DNA of 64,000 nucleotides from Gigaspora margarita (GCA_009809945.1 WTPW01001159.1:1-64000); one strand, 5' to 3'. Shown: positions 44,460-57,319, counted from the stretch's first letter. Numbers and translations: made by a program. The notes: generated by a model from the letters alone, not told the origin.

Positions 44460-47400
44460 CTTTTGCCGACTATTGCGAACAAAATTTAGGGCTGAAAGCC
44501 TAATATATTATTTCATTTTAATTCTAACTAAAATAAGAAGATAGCATTTGACTTGGGTTATTACACATTAATTATTTCATCTAATCAATTTTCAAGGATT
44601 TAGAATAAGTGACGTAGTGTGTGTAATAATACCTTTAATTTTACTATGAATTAGTATACCTTTTAATAGAATGACTAACCGTTTAATCTAGTAACCGAAA
44701 GTTTGAATTTTTTTAGATAACAAAATTATGGATGTTATCTGTTATGGACACTGATACAGTATTAATAGAATTAATACCCGAATAAGAAAAGTTTATATAC
44801 GTAACAATTACAACATTTCATAGGTTAAACGTAAAGAACTTTTATTTTCACATATTGCGATAATTTATAAATGAAAACAGGCGTATATATAGTATACGCT
44901 CAAGCAAGGAACAACTTGTGAAGAGGCTCATTGAAAAGATTGGGTGCCGCTCTATAGGTTAAATTTGTTTGAAGTAGCATGACCAAATCTTGGGATTTCA
45001 TAAAGGAAAAAAGAGCCTAAATTAGTTTATTATACTTACGGCACGTGTTCCATGGGATGAATTGATAAACCGAAAATTCATCGTGAGCCAACTTATTCCC
45101 TCAAATTATAATAGCAATTATGATATCATTTTTTTGGCACATTTCCCGATGATGCAATAAGGACCAATTATAATGAATTTTCTTTTTCAATTAAATATTC
45201 ATGCATTTCGACCTTATCGTTACGATCCTTTAATTATTCATGATTTTTTTTGTTCATTATCATTTAGAAATTGAGCAAATTTTTTCTTTATAATTTTTTT
45301 TGCAAAATTCAGATATTCTTGTCAAGTAGCTGAACAAATTGAATATAATTTTCTTTTCTTTCATCTATGTATTGTTACACTCAAACTACCTCTAAATATG
45401 CTCGATGTAACTAATAATTAATAAATCCTTCACATGTTTTAGTAAATTCAATATTAATACGGTTGCACTTTAGAGGTTTTATGTGATTTTCAGTTATGAA
45501 AGAGGCAATCGATTAAATGTATGTGAAGATACAAATAGTCAAGTGACAAAGGAATGTCAATATGTAAACTCATAAATCAAATAACTGGTAAAATGAACGT
45601 AGTAATCTTCGTGGATCCACATGATTAAGATCGTTAATTCACTTAACGACTAAATTGTGTCGTTACTATTGTATGAAGGCACAAATATTAGAATTTATTT
45701 TGATTAGACAAGGTCTGAATGACTTACTTAGAGAAGTAAGTCATGAAATATATGTTCGATATATATATATAATTTACATTATTCAATTGTCAGTTTTTAC
45801 TTCTATCCGTTAATTACCTTCAGGTTATTTTCCCAATACAATGAAACTTTTCTTTATATTAAAGCGTCTCATTTTCACGTGGCTGGTTATTAAAGATTCA
45901 TAATTATGAAACGCTTTTTGTTCATCCAGATTTGAATTCACTCCGGATAATCTTTTTTCCGATGTATGTTGGTAAGCATAATTCATGAGTGGTCATTTTC
46001 GCTTGGATAATCGAAATAATGCATCTAATTCTCTAGGGACATAAATCTAATTCTTACTTGAAGTATCAAACGATTTTACCTCACGCATCAAACTCTATGG
46101 TTAACTATATATGGTAATAAATATAATATGTATATAGTGAATATAAAATAGATACGTACGTACGTACTAACAGATAAAACAAGTTGTACGGTTAAGGGAT
46201 TAGTTTACTGAGCGCTGCTTTAGTCGTGATCACTTGAATCATATGATCTTACTACCATGTATTGTACGTACGTATGTCCGTGAGATCAAGGTTCGTGAGG
46301 ATTTTTGATGAAAAATCATATAATTCTTTTGCCTCTTCTCGTTCAGATTGCCTTGATATTATTCTAATCCGTGAGAGAATTTATCGTGTAATTATAGGAT
46401 TATCATAAAATAAGAATTACGATTTAAAGAGTATTGTAAAAATTTAAGGAATGAATTATTTTTAAGGATAATATTATCGAATGTATATACAATATATCTT
46501 TATGCGCGTATTCCGGACTTTTTCCATTGCATATAGCAAGTAGTTTCCATTATTTTGTGAATCTTTTATTTCGAATTTATATGAATTATTATTTGTGATA
46601 ATTTCAAGTTCAGATATCATTTCTACAGTGTATATTACTTTTCACAACAATTTTTTGTAGTTAATAATTTTTATTTGGTATTTCGGATCAATTTCATATC
46701 GTCTCACTATTATCAAAATAATACAACTGTCAGAATTTCTAAATATTTGAGAGTTGAACTATATCAGCATAAATTCGTAAGATTTGAGTTTCAGGTTTTA
46801 TATTAAGATTTGAAAAATATTCGTTAAAGCTAATGAACAATTCATAGGCATAAAACTTATATGAGAAAATTTTTTGAAACAATAATGTAAAATTTCTAAT
46901 TAAAAATTGGTTTATATAATTATTAATGTAAAAAGTAATATGCAAACCATAGTAATGACATCTGAATAAATTCCATGCATTGCTTATTTTTGAGTTAATT
47001 ATAAACTTTTAATGCAGTTGAATACCTCTATATCCTCTATATCAGTCAGTCGCAATTCTAATTTTAGCATTGGCAGATTAAAAAAAAACAAAATTCAACC
47101 ATTATTATTTATTTCCTTCCAACTGTTCGATTGAGGTATAATTTTTTAAATTATAAAAATGAAATATTTACATGTATGTGTCGAACTTAAAGTTGGCACC
47201 TACTTAAAAATTACACCAGACTAAAATTGATGCTTGAAAATTAAATCTCTTAAATACATTATAATTTTAATCTAATATAACTTCAGATTCTTTGAAGTAG
47301 TACCTTCGGACGTACAACGTACTGTACTACGTAAGTACGGTGCAGGAAATTTAAAAAAACTCAATCTCTCTAAAGCTGATATGATGTATAAACTGATACT

Positions 47401-49680
47401 TACGTACGTATTACGTACTTAATTCTAGGATTTTCAACTTCTATATATAGAAAAAATAATATGTACTATAGGTTGCTATTGAAATTAGCTTGTCTTCAAT
47501 ATGAGTTTTTAACTTCCTGCACCGTGCGTTGTTACGCTAATTTTTGTATAATTACATCATTTTCTAGGGAATATTCCATGTTTACATTTATTTCAATAAT
47601 TTATCATATGCTATTACTTCATTTTTTTTATGATTATTGCTCTTTTTGATTTAGTTGAATCAGCAATGTCATAATTTTTTTTTTTTTTTTTTTTTTTGAG
47701 TCCTATGAGTCCGTGAATACAACATAGATAGAACTTAGGTTTCGTCATATTTTGTAAAATTCATTTATCGATAAAAGGGAGATATATGAATAATTAAAAT
47801 GAGTCCACGAAATACAAAACTTTTGATATATTTGAAAACAATAAGAAAAATTGCATGAAGTTGCATTTAGAGAGGTATTACATTTAAGGGGTTGCATTTA
47901 GAGAGGTCTGATTTTGAAGTGACAATCATATTACAATCGCAGGACTATAATCACTGGACTCATGGGCCTCAAACATCATCGATCCAATTAAATCGAAAGA
48001 GCGATAATATATCAATTCCGAACCCCTGATAATCCCCGACCTGAATAAATTATGCTGCACTCAAAGTAATCATCATTCACAAGTACTATTCTTCCAATCC
48101 TGAGCGTAACTATGTATTTGTACAACTAAGTTTATCTATCATCTTGCTTATCATTTATAGTCATGTATTACAAAATATTAATTTGAAGTTTATTTATAAT
48201 GGAAGCTTAAGAATTAATGTTTATATCGCACTTCAACTATATGTCTATTTTCGTAGTCCATTTGGCTGACTGTATACTACAATATGTACAAAATTGGCTC
48301 CAAAATATCTGTGTTAAACACTAGATTGGAATATTCTAATAGAATAATAAAAGCCTTATTACCTACATAAGATGGCTGTGTAACACAGTTGAATAGAAAC
48401 TAAGAATGATACATATAATATGTGATCATATAAGATATTTATTCTGAACTATTCTGAAACAATTATTAAAAATTTAGAGGTGATTAAATTCATTATATTT
48501 ATCTATTTTTTTTTTATAGGGACGGATTAACAAAACAGCATCAGCATAGTAATAATCAACATTGGTACAGTATCAATATTTACTATTGCTATGCGATAAG
48601 AATGACAAGTCATCTGTATGCTGTGTTAGCTTTTTCTATCAAAATATAAAATGTTCTTTTACAAGATCTTAACCTTGCATATGCTACATGGATTCATGGG
48701 TTAGATCAAGGTTATTTAAGGTAATTAAATATTATAATCGTTTTTATATGATTTTTAACAGTCCATAATTTTGGCATGTCTATCCATACCATATTTTTAT
48801 TAGCAATTACAATTATTGGGGTGTTATTCTTGCCATATTTGATTATATATAATATAACCTTTGGCTGGTTATTGTGCAATTACTTTACTTGTTGATAATA
48901 TTTTATAGCAACTAACATCTAAATATTACATCTTATCAGAACATCACCTTTTGCATATTATTTTCTCAACAGACTAATACGTCACTTATCACTATCAGCT
49001 TATATTTAAAACGCCAATGTTTTATTAATAATTTAAGTTGAAAGCTCTCTATAGACGTATTAGAATTTTCAGTATTATAATTTTATTGTAACATTTGTGC
49101 TGGATCTTAGACATTATGATATATAAATGGTCAATCGGAGATAATTTAATAATGGGATTCTGCAATTTTAATAAATAACAATATGCCTTTTGCTTTTGTT
49201 AAAGTTTGGATGCTAAAAATCCCATTCGTTCTGACTAAAATTCATAAAGTCGAATTTTAATTTGACTCATCCCAAGCCGGACTAGCATACGTAATAGGGA
49301 TGTCACTGTGAATACCGGTCATGATCAATTATAACCGTAATTGGGTCAGAGGCCTATAACTGACCGGTTAAAAGCCTGAATTATAATAAAATTAATCTTC
49401 TTAATATCGATATTTTCATGTGGCCTAAATAATGCTTATTTTGTATGTTGTTTATCCAGTTACTGATAATAATCATATGAGTGTACAATAGAAAATATTT
49501 ATCTTTAATTTTTTTGTAGCATTATCTGGTGACGTACGTACGTACCAGGAACGTAGTCATGTTGCATAACTTAACCGCCATCTAGATGGGCCATTTGATT
49601 GGGCGTATGGTTTCACGGCTGTGATAGTGTAACATACTGTTGATGTACTGGATTTGATATTCGTGTTACTTTGAGATAGC
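44460..49680. other. 5.2 kb without recognisable genes or elements
   Basis: Only minor features were seen: ACGTACGT clusters near 46155, 46265, 47400 and 49535, a T23 run at 47675-47697, and GACCGGT words at 49310-49370 resembling the left end near 62298. The lower repeat density suggests unique intergenic DNA, possibly with regulatory sequence for the membrane protein gene. Confidence 0.4.
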
Positions 49681-49681
49681 A

Positions 49682-50490
49682 TGTTGAGAAGGGGAAAATA
49701 TTACCCTACTTCTAACTATAATCACAATACTCTAATAACACTAACTAAAATCAACTCTACTAATACTCAAGACTCCTAAACCCTGAATCGGCAGGCAGAA
49801 AGAGGCGTGGTTGATTTGGTCCGGGTCTCAAGGTTCGGAGAGTCTTGGTAAGGTGGGAACAAACTTGGTCCGAGTTACTAGGGTCGAATCGGGTTCACGA
49901 TTATGTCACGAGACTATAATATGGGGTCACGGGTTTATACTTTAATACGTATCGGGAAAGTATCGGTTTATAATAATAACAGTTTATTTATTATCTATCA
50001 GGGGGGAATTACTAACTATAACACTTCTACTCTAATTTCGAAGATTATGAACTCTACTTGAGTTCTTCCTTTCTGAGCTACCAAAAGCTGTCTTGCTCTA
50101 AAGACAAGAGACATCGTATTTATACTTTTACATTACTGCGCTAATTCTACTTTCATACAGGTTTCTACTACTGCACTTAGTGCATAAATGCAAGAAAGCG
50201 AATAAATGTAACTTCGCGAATAAATGCAACTTCGCGAATAAATGCAACTTCGCGAATAAATGCAACAAAGTGAATAAAGGCGCGAAAGTGAATTTCGTGA
50301 ATAAGTTCACGGGCCTTTTACAGATAAGGAAATGATTTACTACTTCTATCTTTGGGCCTTATCTTTTTATACGTACTAACTAACTGAGTATATAGGTGGC
50401 TATGTATATAGGGCGAAGTAAAGAAGAAAAGAGAAAGAAAAAGAAGGAACTAGAAGAAAATAGAATAAAAAAATAAACTAGCCCTTCACA
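49682..50490. mobile_element. Solo LTR-like repeat, copy 2
   Basis: It begins TGTTGAGAAGGGG and ends CCCTTCACA, and shares GGCAGGCAGAAAGAGGCGTG, TTTGGTCCGGGTCTC and AACACTTCTACTCTAATTTC with the copy at 27541. It contains an 18 bp minisatellite at about 50200-50275. It lies about 13 bp beyond the donor-like site of the exon relic at 50503-50515. No duplication of target sequence was found. Confidence 0.5.
50200..50275. repeat. 18 bp minisatellite GCGAATAAATGCAACTTC
   Basis: Four to five tandem units inside the LTR-like repeat. The minus-strand frame through it repeats LHLFAK and is not a gene. Confidence 0.85.
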
Positions 50491-50502
50491 ATGTACGTAC
50501 CT

Positions 50503-50515
50503 TGCACATCACTAG
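50503..50515 (-). pseudogene. 3' tip of the exon interrupted by the MULE MITE
   Basis: After the duplication at 50516-50524 the minus strand reads GCTAGTGATGTGCAAG then GTACGTAC. Joined to the larger piece without the insertion, the frame continues RHVHVAASDVQ and stops at a plausible GTACGT intron donor. Confidence 0.45.
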
Positions 50516-50524
50516 CCGCGACAT

Positions 50525-51133
50525 TGGGGTGCGCGGTATACTATGTAAATCAAAATTATATGTGGATTCCTTGTTTTTTAAATAATCGATTATTTTAAGT
50601 TATTATTAATAGATGAACTACGTAATATATTGTTTATATTTAAAATTGCGCTTCACTTCTTTATATGCATGGGTTGTTTCTTTTCTTAGCTGGAAAATTT
50701 TACAACTATGCGATTTTTTCACATAGTTTTTACAAAGTTACGAGATTTTTTTTCGTCATTTATTGAAACCAACTTTTTTTCTGTCTTTTTTTAAACGAGC
50801 AATTTTTACTTAAATTAATCGAACAAAATTGAATAAATTGGTAAGTCTTTCAATTAAAATATAAATTTTGCTTCGTAATTTTGTTCTTTGGAACGTAATA
50901 TTTACCTGTACAAAATTTGAATTCAAAACAATCAATTTTAAAGGCTGTGCATCTAAATAAAGGTTTGAACGTGCGTGTTAAAGAATAAACGCCGGTTCCA
51001 ATTAAAGAATACAAATGCCTTGTAAAATACATATTCGATATTGTTACATTACTTTTTAAAAAAAATTTACAAAAATAAATTTTTATATGATACCACTCAT
51101 AGTTTTGATATACATAGCATACCGCGCACCCCA
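50525..51133. mobile_element. 609 bp MULE-like MITE inserted in an exon, perfect 9 bp duplication
   Basis: The ends TGGGGTGCGCGGTATACTAT and CATACCGCGCACCCCA are inverted repeats, shared with the element at 26056. CCGCGACAT stands at 50516-50524 and again at 51134-51142. The interior is AT-rich and non-coding. A 157-codon minus-strand frame spans its right end and the flanking exon, so part of that frame is element sequence. Confidence 0.9.
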
Positions 51134-51142
51134 CCGCGACAT

Positions 51143-51365
51143 GCACATGTCGATTTTCTCTAGGTTTCACCACGTGATCTACATAGTGAGTAACAAGATG
51201 GGTAAATATTTCTTGATCATTAGACTTGTATAAAAGAAGGTAAATAAATTCTAATGTAATTTGTGAAATTGATGGGCATGAGCCGCTATGTGGCACTACT
51301 CCCATTGTATTTTCATAAATCAATAAAATTGATCCGAGCGAGAATAAAAGGCTTTTTTTTTTTTA
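51143..51365 (-). pseudogene. Exon of an unrecognised gene, cut by the MULE MITE
   Basis: The minus strand reads LLFSLGSILLIYENTMGVVP, HSGSCPSISQITLEFIYLLL, YKSNDQEIFTHLVTHYVDHV and VKPRENRHVHVA up to the insertion at 51133. A T-rich, A-rich stretch ending AAAAAG before CCTTTTATTC could be an acceptor. The segment has ordinary amino-acid composition, unlike the repeat-derived frames nearby. I do not recognise the family. The piece continues after the element at 50503-50515. Confidence 0.5.
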
Positions 51366-51422
51366 AAAAAAACAATATAAATATTGAAATCATGTAAACA
51401 ATAATGATCATTTCCATTTCTG

Positions 51423-51480
51423 GGACCAAGTGCATTTATATGTTTTATTTAATTAAAATTAGGGTAAGGGTTAGTTAGAG
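51423..51480. mobile_element. Truncated relative of the MITE at 2354
   Basis: GGGACCAAGTGCATTTATAT and ATTAAAATTAGGGTAAGGGT with TAGTTAGAG match the left half of the element at 2354-2636. The hAT-like element at 51489 is inserted in it. Confidence 0.6.
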
Positions 51481-51488
51481 GTTAGGAT

Positions 51489-52976
51489 TATAGTTGGTGG
51501 TAGAATAAATTTTACAAATACGGTTACGGCATTACCGTATTTTTTGCCGTAATTGCTGTGAGCCGTAAAGCCGTAAAGCCGTAATGCCGTAATGCCGTAA
51601 TGCCATGATGCCGTAATGCAGAAATACTATCTGCTATAATACCGTTTGTTAAAATGCTGTAGTGCATTTTGGTTTCCTTTAAATAATATACTATTAAATA
51701 TTTTTTCAAATTTGATTCTGTCGACTTCATTGATTTAGTACATGTAATTACTATGCAAAAAAGGATTTTAGGGCTTGGTTTTATTTTGACTTAAACATCG
51801 TGATTTATTTTTTGTCCAATTAGTCCAGTCTATAAGTACTTGTTATTGGTCATGTTGTTTATGATAACTGATTATTCACTAGGACACTGTGCTTATGATG
51901 TGACCAAAGGGTACGTCATAACGCGGTGTCTGCTGTGAAGAAATCAGTGATTATCATTAACAACATGACCAAATAACTCATTATTGTACATGTATAACAT
52001 AAGAACCTAGTCATTTTCATGCATCTTATTGGGTCATTTCTAAACATGATACACAAATTTGGTTCACCTCCAATAGGAGGTGAACAAAGTTTGTGTATCA
52101 TGTATTAGAAATGACCCAATAAGATGCATAAAAATGGCTAGGTGCTTACATCATAAATGTACTATAAGGCATTGTTATAGAATATCTTTAACGAGCTAAT
52201 TGATCAGAAATAACATCATTGTTAACAGCATTTTTATGGATGATACATGCCTACATACAGTTTATGTGTTTTAAAATTTATTATACCTATTGTATTCTGC
52301 TGCAGAATACACTATAAATAACTTTTATGCTTGCCAAGTAATTAATGTAACCGAATGCTTGTATGGCAAATAACAATATATTCATTGGTTTCATGTAGTT
52401 ATTTAGTTATAACATTATAATATTATATTGTAGTTATGGTATCGAATTAATACAATATTGTGAGGACCCCAGGCATCTAGTATAGAGGTCATACTTGAAA
52501 TTTTTCAGCAAAAACACCTAAAATTTGAGAAGCAAAAAAACAGTTTTTGGCAATTATCTTGGCATCCAGTGGTCCAATTTGAATGAACTTTTTTTTAAAA
52601 TGAAGCTCTCAGTAAGGTGCATCTACAAAAAAAGTTTATTCAATTCTGATTACTGGATTGAAGTTATTAATGTAAATAGATTTTGTCATTTTCAGCAAAT
52701 TAGGTCAAAATTGGCCAAAACCCAGTTATGACCTATATGAGAGATGTCTGGGGTCCTATATTGTGTGATTGTGGCATTGTGGCATTATGGAATTGCAGCA
52801 TTGTGGCATTACAATATTACAGTATTATAATATTACAGCATTACAGCATTATGACATTATGGCATACAGCATTATGGCATATAATTTTATGGCAATTAGA
52901 TGCTATGCTGTAATTAATTTTACTACTAGTAAAATGCTATAATTGCAATAATTCAGTAATTTTACTATCAACTATA
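51489..52976. mobile_element. 1.49 kb hAT-like element with GCCGTAATG repeats, perfect 8 bp duplication
   Basis: The ends are TATAGTTGGTGGTAGAAT and the complement of TATAGTTGATAGTAAAAT. GTTAGGAT lies at 51481-51488 and 52977-52984. Subterminal 9 bp repeats (GCCGTAATG at 51538-51620; CATTATGGC and CATTACAG words at 52770-52890) are in opposite orientations at the two ends. Between them lie nested hairpins at 51845-52150. No transposase is encoded. Confidence 0.85.
51845..52150. repeat. Two adjacent strong hairpins inside the 51489 element
   Basis: Hairpin A pairs TTGGTCATGTTGTTTATGAT (51857) with its near-complement at about 51953-51973. Hairpin B pairs the arm from AACCTAGTCATTTTCATGCA (52004) through GGTTCACCTCC with AGGTGAAC...TGCATAAAAATGGCTAGG, arms of about 68 bp with few mismatches and a loop of about five bases. 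Hairpin B would give a nearly perfect double-stranded RNA stem if transcribed. Confidence 0.7.
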
Positions 52977-54207
52977 GTTAGGATAGCATACCTTTATGGG
53001 CAGGGGCCAATTAAGATATAATAAAAATTTTTTAAATAAAATTTTTAATAATTACTAGATACTGAACCCATCATTAAATAACAGGTTTTGTTATTATTAC
53101 TTTGCAATAACAAATAATTTTCTATTTATATTTTTATTAAACTATTATTCCATATTATCAGTCATTAAATTTTACAATAATACAATATATTGCATATTTT
53201 ATTATATTAATTATATTAATTTATAACAAATCTTTTCATTTTTCAATATGAATTTCTTAATATGAAATGATACAACTAGTGTTACAAATCAGGTAAAATG
53301 CAATCAATTAGTTGATAAAAATTTTTAACAATTAATTAAAAATTGATCATGCCAACTAATCGATTAATCAATTAATCAATTAATCAATTAATTAATTAAC
53401 AATTAATTAATTAATCAATTAAATTGATTGATTGATTAATTGATTGTACAAACTAATCAATTAATCAACTAATCAATTATTATAGTGAATAGATATAAAC
53501 TATTTTGAGTAAAAAAACAGCTGAAAAAATCAATTGAATGTTTTACAAATTTGAAAGCATTTGTATAATGGTCTCAAGTTTAAGAACAAGTGCAAGCACA
53601 AGAACAATGCAAGTGCCAGTGCAAATCTAGAACAAGAACAAGAACAATTGCTCTGCAACAGATAAAAAAACCATGATAGTAATAAAAAAATAGTTAATAT
53701 ATTAGCAAATACTAAGAAAATATTATATTCTACTAAAAATTTAGATAATTAATAGCTAGATTTTTCTATTTATCATAAACTTTTGTGTTGGAATTTTTGC
53801 CATCCAAATAATCTAATAATTATTAATTTTCTCTGCAATTTTTGTAGTTCATAATTTTATATCAATCTACCAACCAATAAAATTATAATTATATCCAAAT
53901 TGTGATCACTATGCTAAAACTAATGTAGCAATATAATCAAGTTATTATGCTTTAACACTTTTGATTGGTTATACAACCCATGATCAAAATGCTAAGACTA
54001 AAATATTGATAAGCAAGTTAAGATCAAGGATTTTATCACAATTCAAATTCATTACACAGCAATTGTTTAATTACATAGTACCAATTCAACCTTAGTCCAT
54101 TTGAAATTAATTTTTTAGTTAATATTACCCCTTCCTCATTTCCTTTGATGCATAGTAAATGAATATATAAAAAAAAAGTAAAAATTAATAATAAAAATAT
54201 TGAATAA

Positions 54208-55122
54208 GAGGGCTTCTAGAAATTACATAATTTTTTGTTACTAATAAATTTCAAAATTTTATCCCACACACCCACACCTGATACCATATTAGCCAATCAA
54301 ATTTTATATTTTTTAAAATTATTCATATGCTCCAATTCTGGAATTGATAATAACTTTTGATTCACAGGTCCATTTTGTATAATTTAACTACCAAAATGCT
54401 CATCTCAATAAGATAATCTGACAAGCCTGAAATTATTAAGACCTAATTACAGGGTCCCAAGATAGTTTAACATTTGTGTAAGTTTAATAGTGATTTTTTA
54501 GAATCACTAAGTAAATTTCTTTAATATTGGATAAGTGGATAATTTAACTACTAAAATGTTCATCTCAGTAAGATAATTCTAACATGACCAAAATTGCTAA
54601 ATTCCAATCACAGGATTCCAAGACCAATAAAGAGTTGTATTGTTAGACAATTATTTAATCAAATTAGTTTTATATATAACCAATTTAATTAACAATACAA
54701 ATCTTTATCAATATTGGAATCCTGTAATTGGAATTTGGTGATTTTGGGCTTGTTAGAATTGGCTCACTGAGACAACATTTTGATAGTTAAATCATCCAAA
54801 AAGGACCAGTGGATCAAAGTTATTAAATGTTAAAGAAATTTACTTAGTAATTCTAAAAAATTATTATTAAAATTACACAAATGTTGAATCATCTTAGGAC
54901 CCTGTGATTAGATTTTAACGATTTTGGGCTTGTTAGAATCGTCTCATCATAACGCGCATTTTGGTAGTTAATTCATCCAAATTGGTCCAGTAGATTAAAA
55001 GTTGTTAATAATTTTATAATTTTGTAGTTTTGGTCAGAATTATAATATTTGACCAGAATTATAACCTGATATTTTGAGGACCCAACCCACTACCAAAAAT
55101 TACGTAATTTCTGGAAACCCTC
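54208..55122. mobile_element. 915 bp PIF-like foldback nested in the 53277 element
   Basis: GAGGGCTTCTAGAAATTACA and the complement of the right end GTAATTTCTGGAAACCCTC are inverted repeats flanked by TAA on both sides. Inside, a second palindrome of about 630 bp (54364-54990) mirrors TAACTACCAAAATGCTCATC, ACAGGGTCCCAAGAT and AATTTCTTTAA. Each arm also holds an internal repeat of GATTTTGGGCTTGTTAGAAT. The TWA duplication fits PIF/Harbinger. Confidence 0.65.
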
Positions 55123-55479
55123 TAACTACAAAATAACATGTGGATGTGGTTTCAAATTTTAGTCGAAATTAAGCTTAATTCAGGCTAAAATTCAAAATAA
55201 TACTCTAAGCATTATTTCACAGTTATACAGTAAAAGTAAAATAAAAAATAATTTAAAATAAAAAAATTAAAATAAAATAAAATAATTTAAAATAAATAAT
55301 TTAATGAAGAATCTTATTTATTACAACCAGTAATAATTACTAATATTGCTATATTTCAAAATGTACTAAGTAAACAGGATTGGGTACTCTAAATAAAAAT
55401 GTTTAGGACTCCTAAAAACCTTATAAGAACTAAGATCAGGACCTTATAACTAATATATATTATATTATATAAAAAACAT

Positions 55480-55800
55480 AAAATTTTTAAAACCCCACTC
55501 TAATTCTAATAACTATACAAGTAATAATCACTACTAGTAATATGTAGTAATTTTATTTAAAAAATAAAATTAAAAAGAATTAAAAAAAAATAAAAAAATA
55601 ATTTAAAAATAAAAAATTAATATAAAATAAAATAATTTTAATAAATAAAATAATTTATAATAAAATTAAAATGAATTAAAAATATATAAATATATATATA
55701 AAAAAAAAACAAAAAATACAATAAATAATAAAAAATAAAGCTAAAATTTTAGTTATTACATTTGGTTCAGTTTGTAATAAAATGATTTAAAAAAAAATTA
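55480..55800. repeat. A-rich low-complexity region
   Basis: Runs of AAATAAAAT words without internal structure; part of the 53277 element. Confidence 0.6.
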
Positions 55801-57130
55801 CTAAAAAAGAGCTTCTGAAGTATCTTTTATTCACTTGTAAAAAGCTAGAAAACTAAATAAGCAAGAAAAAATGCTTAAATAAATATTTAACTTTTACAGA
55901 AATAACAATTACAAACCAATTATTCAAATCAATACTTTTTTATATTAAATTTTAAACTATTTGATTAGTGATATAAAATTTGCATTCAACCAAAAAGAAC
56001 TTAGGGAATTAGTAAACCCAAATTCTAATCTGTGATCACTATATTCATACTAAAATAATGCAGATCTGATTACTAGATCATGAGAATTTTGTCTATTTAG
56101 ATAAATGCATTATATAAATTTCTTTTTTTTATTTATTTATTTTTCTCTTCTTTTTATAAGAGGAATGTAATATTAACAGCTGAATCAAATTTATCTGATC
56201 TAATTAGCAACTCAACTAGAATCTCTAGGTGAAATTTAACAAGACGTCAATTTGTATAATAGATTTACTACTTTAAAAATAGCTTGTTTATTTTATATAT
56301 TTATTTTATTTGCTCCTCTCCCCTTTTCTAAGAGTTCTAGTAAGTAATATTAACCAAAAAATTAACTTTAACTAGCCTTAGCCACATTTAGTATTGTATA
56401 TTGATTTGTAAAAAAAATTCTTTAAAGTAAATCATAGTAAAATTCATAAATAAGTAAAGAAAAAAATTAAATTAACTAATCAACCTGTTGTGAGTATTTT
56501 ACAAATGGGTGATTAAATATTAATTATCAAGTTTATATAGATTTGACTAACTCATTGACTAGTTAGTTAATCAACTAGGTGATTAGGTAGTCAATTGATT
56601 GATCAATTAATCAATTAATTGGGTTAATCAATTAATCAATTAATTATGTTAATTATTAATTGATTGATTAATCATTTAATTAAATTAATCAATTAATTGT
56701 ATATTTGAAAAGTCAATCAATTAATCATCAATTTAATTGATTTTTGATTTGTAATACAAATACAACTTTCTCACTCATGAAATTTTTAATCAAATATTAA
56801 AATACTTATTTGCCAAAAGAAAAAACGTTCTTTAATAGATCAAAATAAATATAATTAATGTTGAACTGTACTTAAAAATCCAAATTATTCACATAATCAT
56901 ATTTTAAAATTGGTAACTCAATTTAAATTGGTATAATTAAAATTTTATACAATTAAGCTAATTGAAAATACAAGCTTATTTTATTATTGAATAATTTGTA
57001 CTATGCACCAAGTAACAAAGCATGCTAATTAAGACAAAAAACTCTAGTAAATGATCTTTTTTTATTACATCTATAATTTTTTTAATTTTTTAATATACAA
57101 ACAAAAAAATTTGTATATAGTATTGTTTTA

Positions 57131-57314
57131 CAGTCTACTCCTGCTATAGTCACACTGTCTGGCAGAAACTTTATGTGACTATAGTGAGAGAAACATAATA
57201 ATAGTCACATCATGTGATTATAGCAAGAGTTAATTTTATATTACTGCAAATGATTGGTATATAGTCTCAAGAAAATGTGACTATTTCAGGTGTGACTATT
57301 GTGGGAGTAGACTG
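57131..57314. mobile_element. 184 bp Tc1/mariner-like MITE
   Basis: CAGTCTACTCCTGCTATAGT is mirrored by GACTATTGTGGGAGTAGACTG, with TA on both sides (57129-57130 and 57315-57316). The interior repeats GTGACTAT words. CAGT-starting ends and TA duplications are typical of Tc1/mariner. Confidence 0.85.
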
Positions 57315-57319
57315 TATCT

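Larger units (their letters stand above)
53277..56758. mobile_element. 3.48 kb hAT-like element with TTAATTGA arrays
   Basis: The left end TAGTGTTACAAATCA and the complement of the right end (TGTATTACAAATCA) match, and GATACAAC (53269-53276) and AATACAAC (56759-56766) form an 8 bp duplication with one mismatch. Arrays of CAATTAATCAATTAAT words lie at both ends (53350-53480 and 56560-56745). The size and the AGTGTT...AAATC end are similar to the element at 2808. It carries a nested foldback at 54208. No transposase is visible. Confidence 0.65.
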
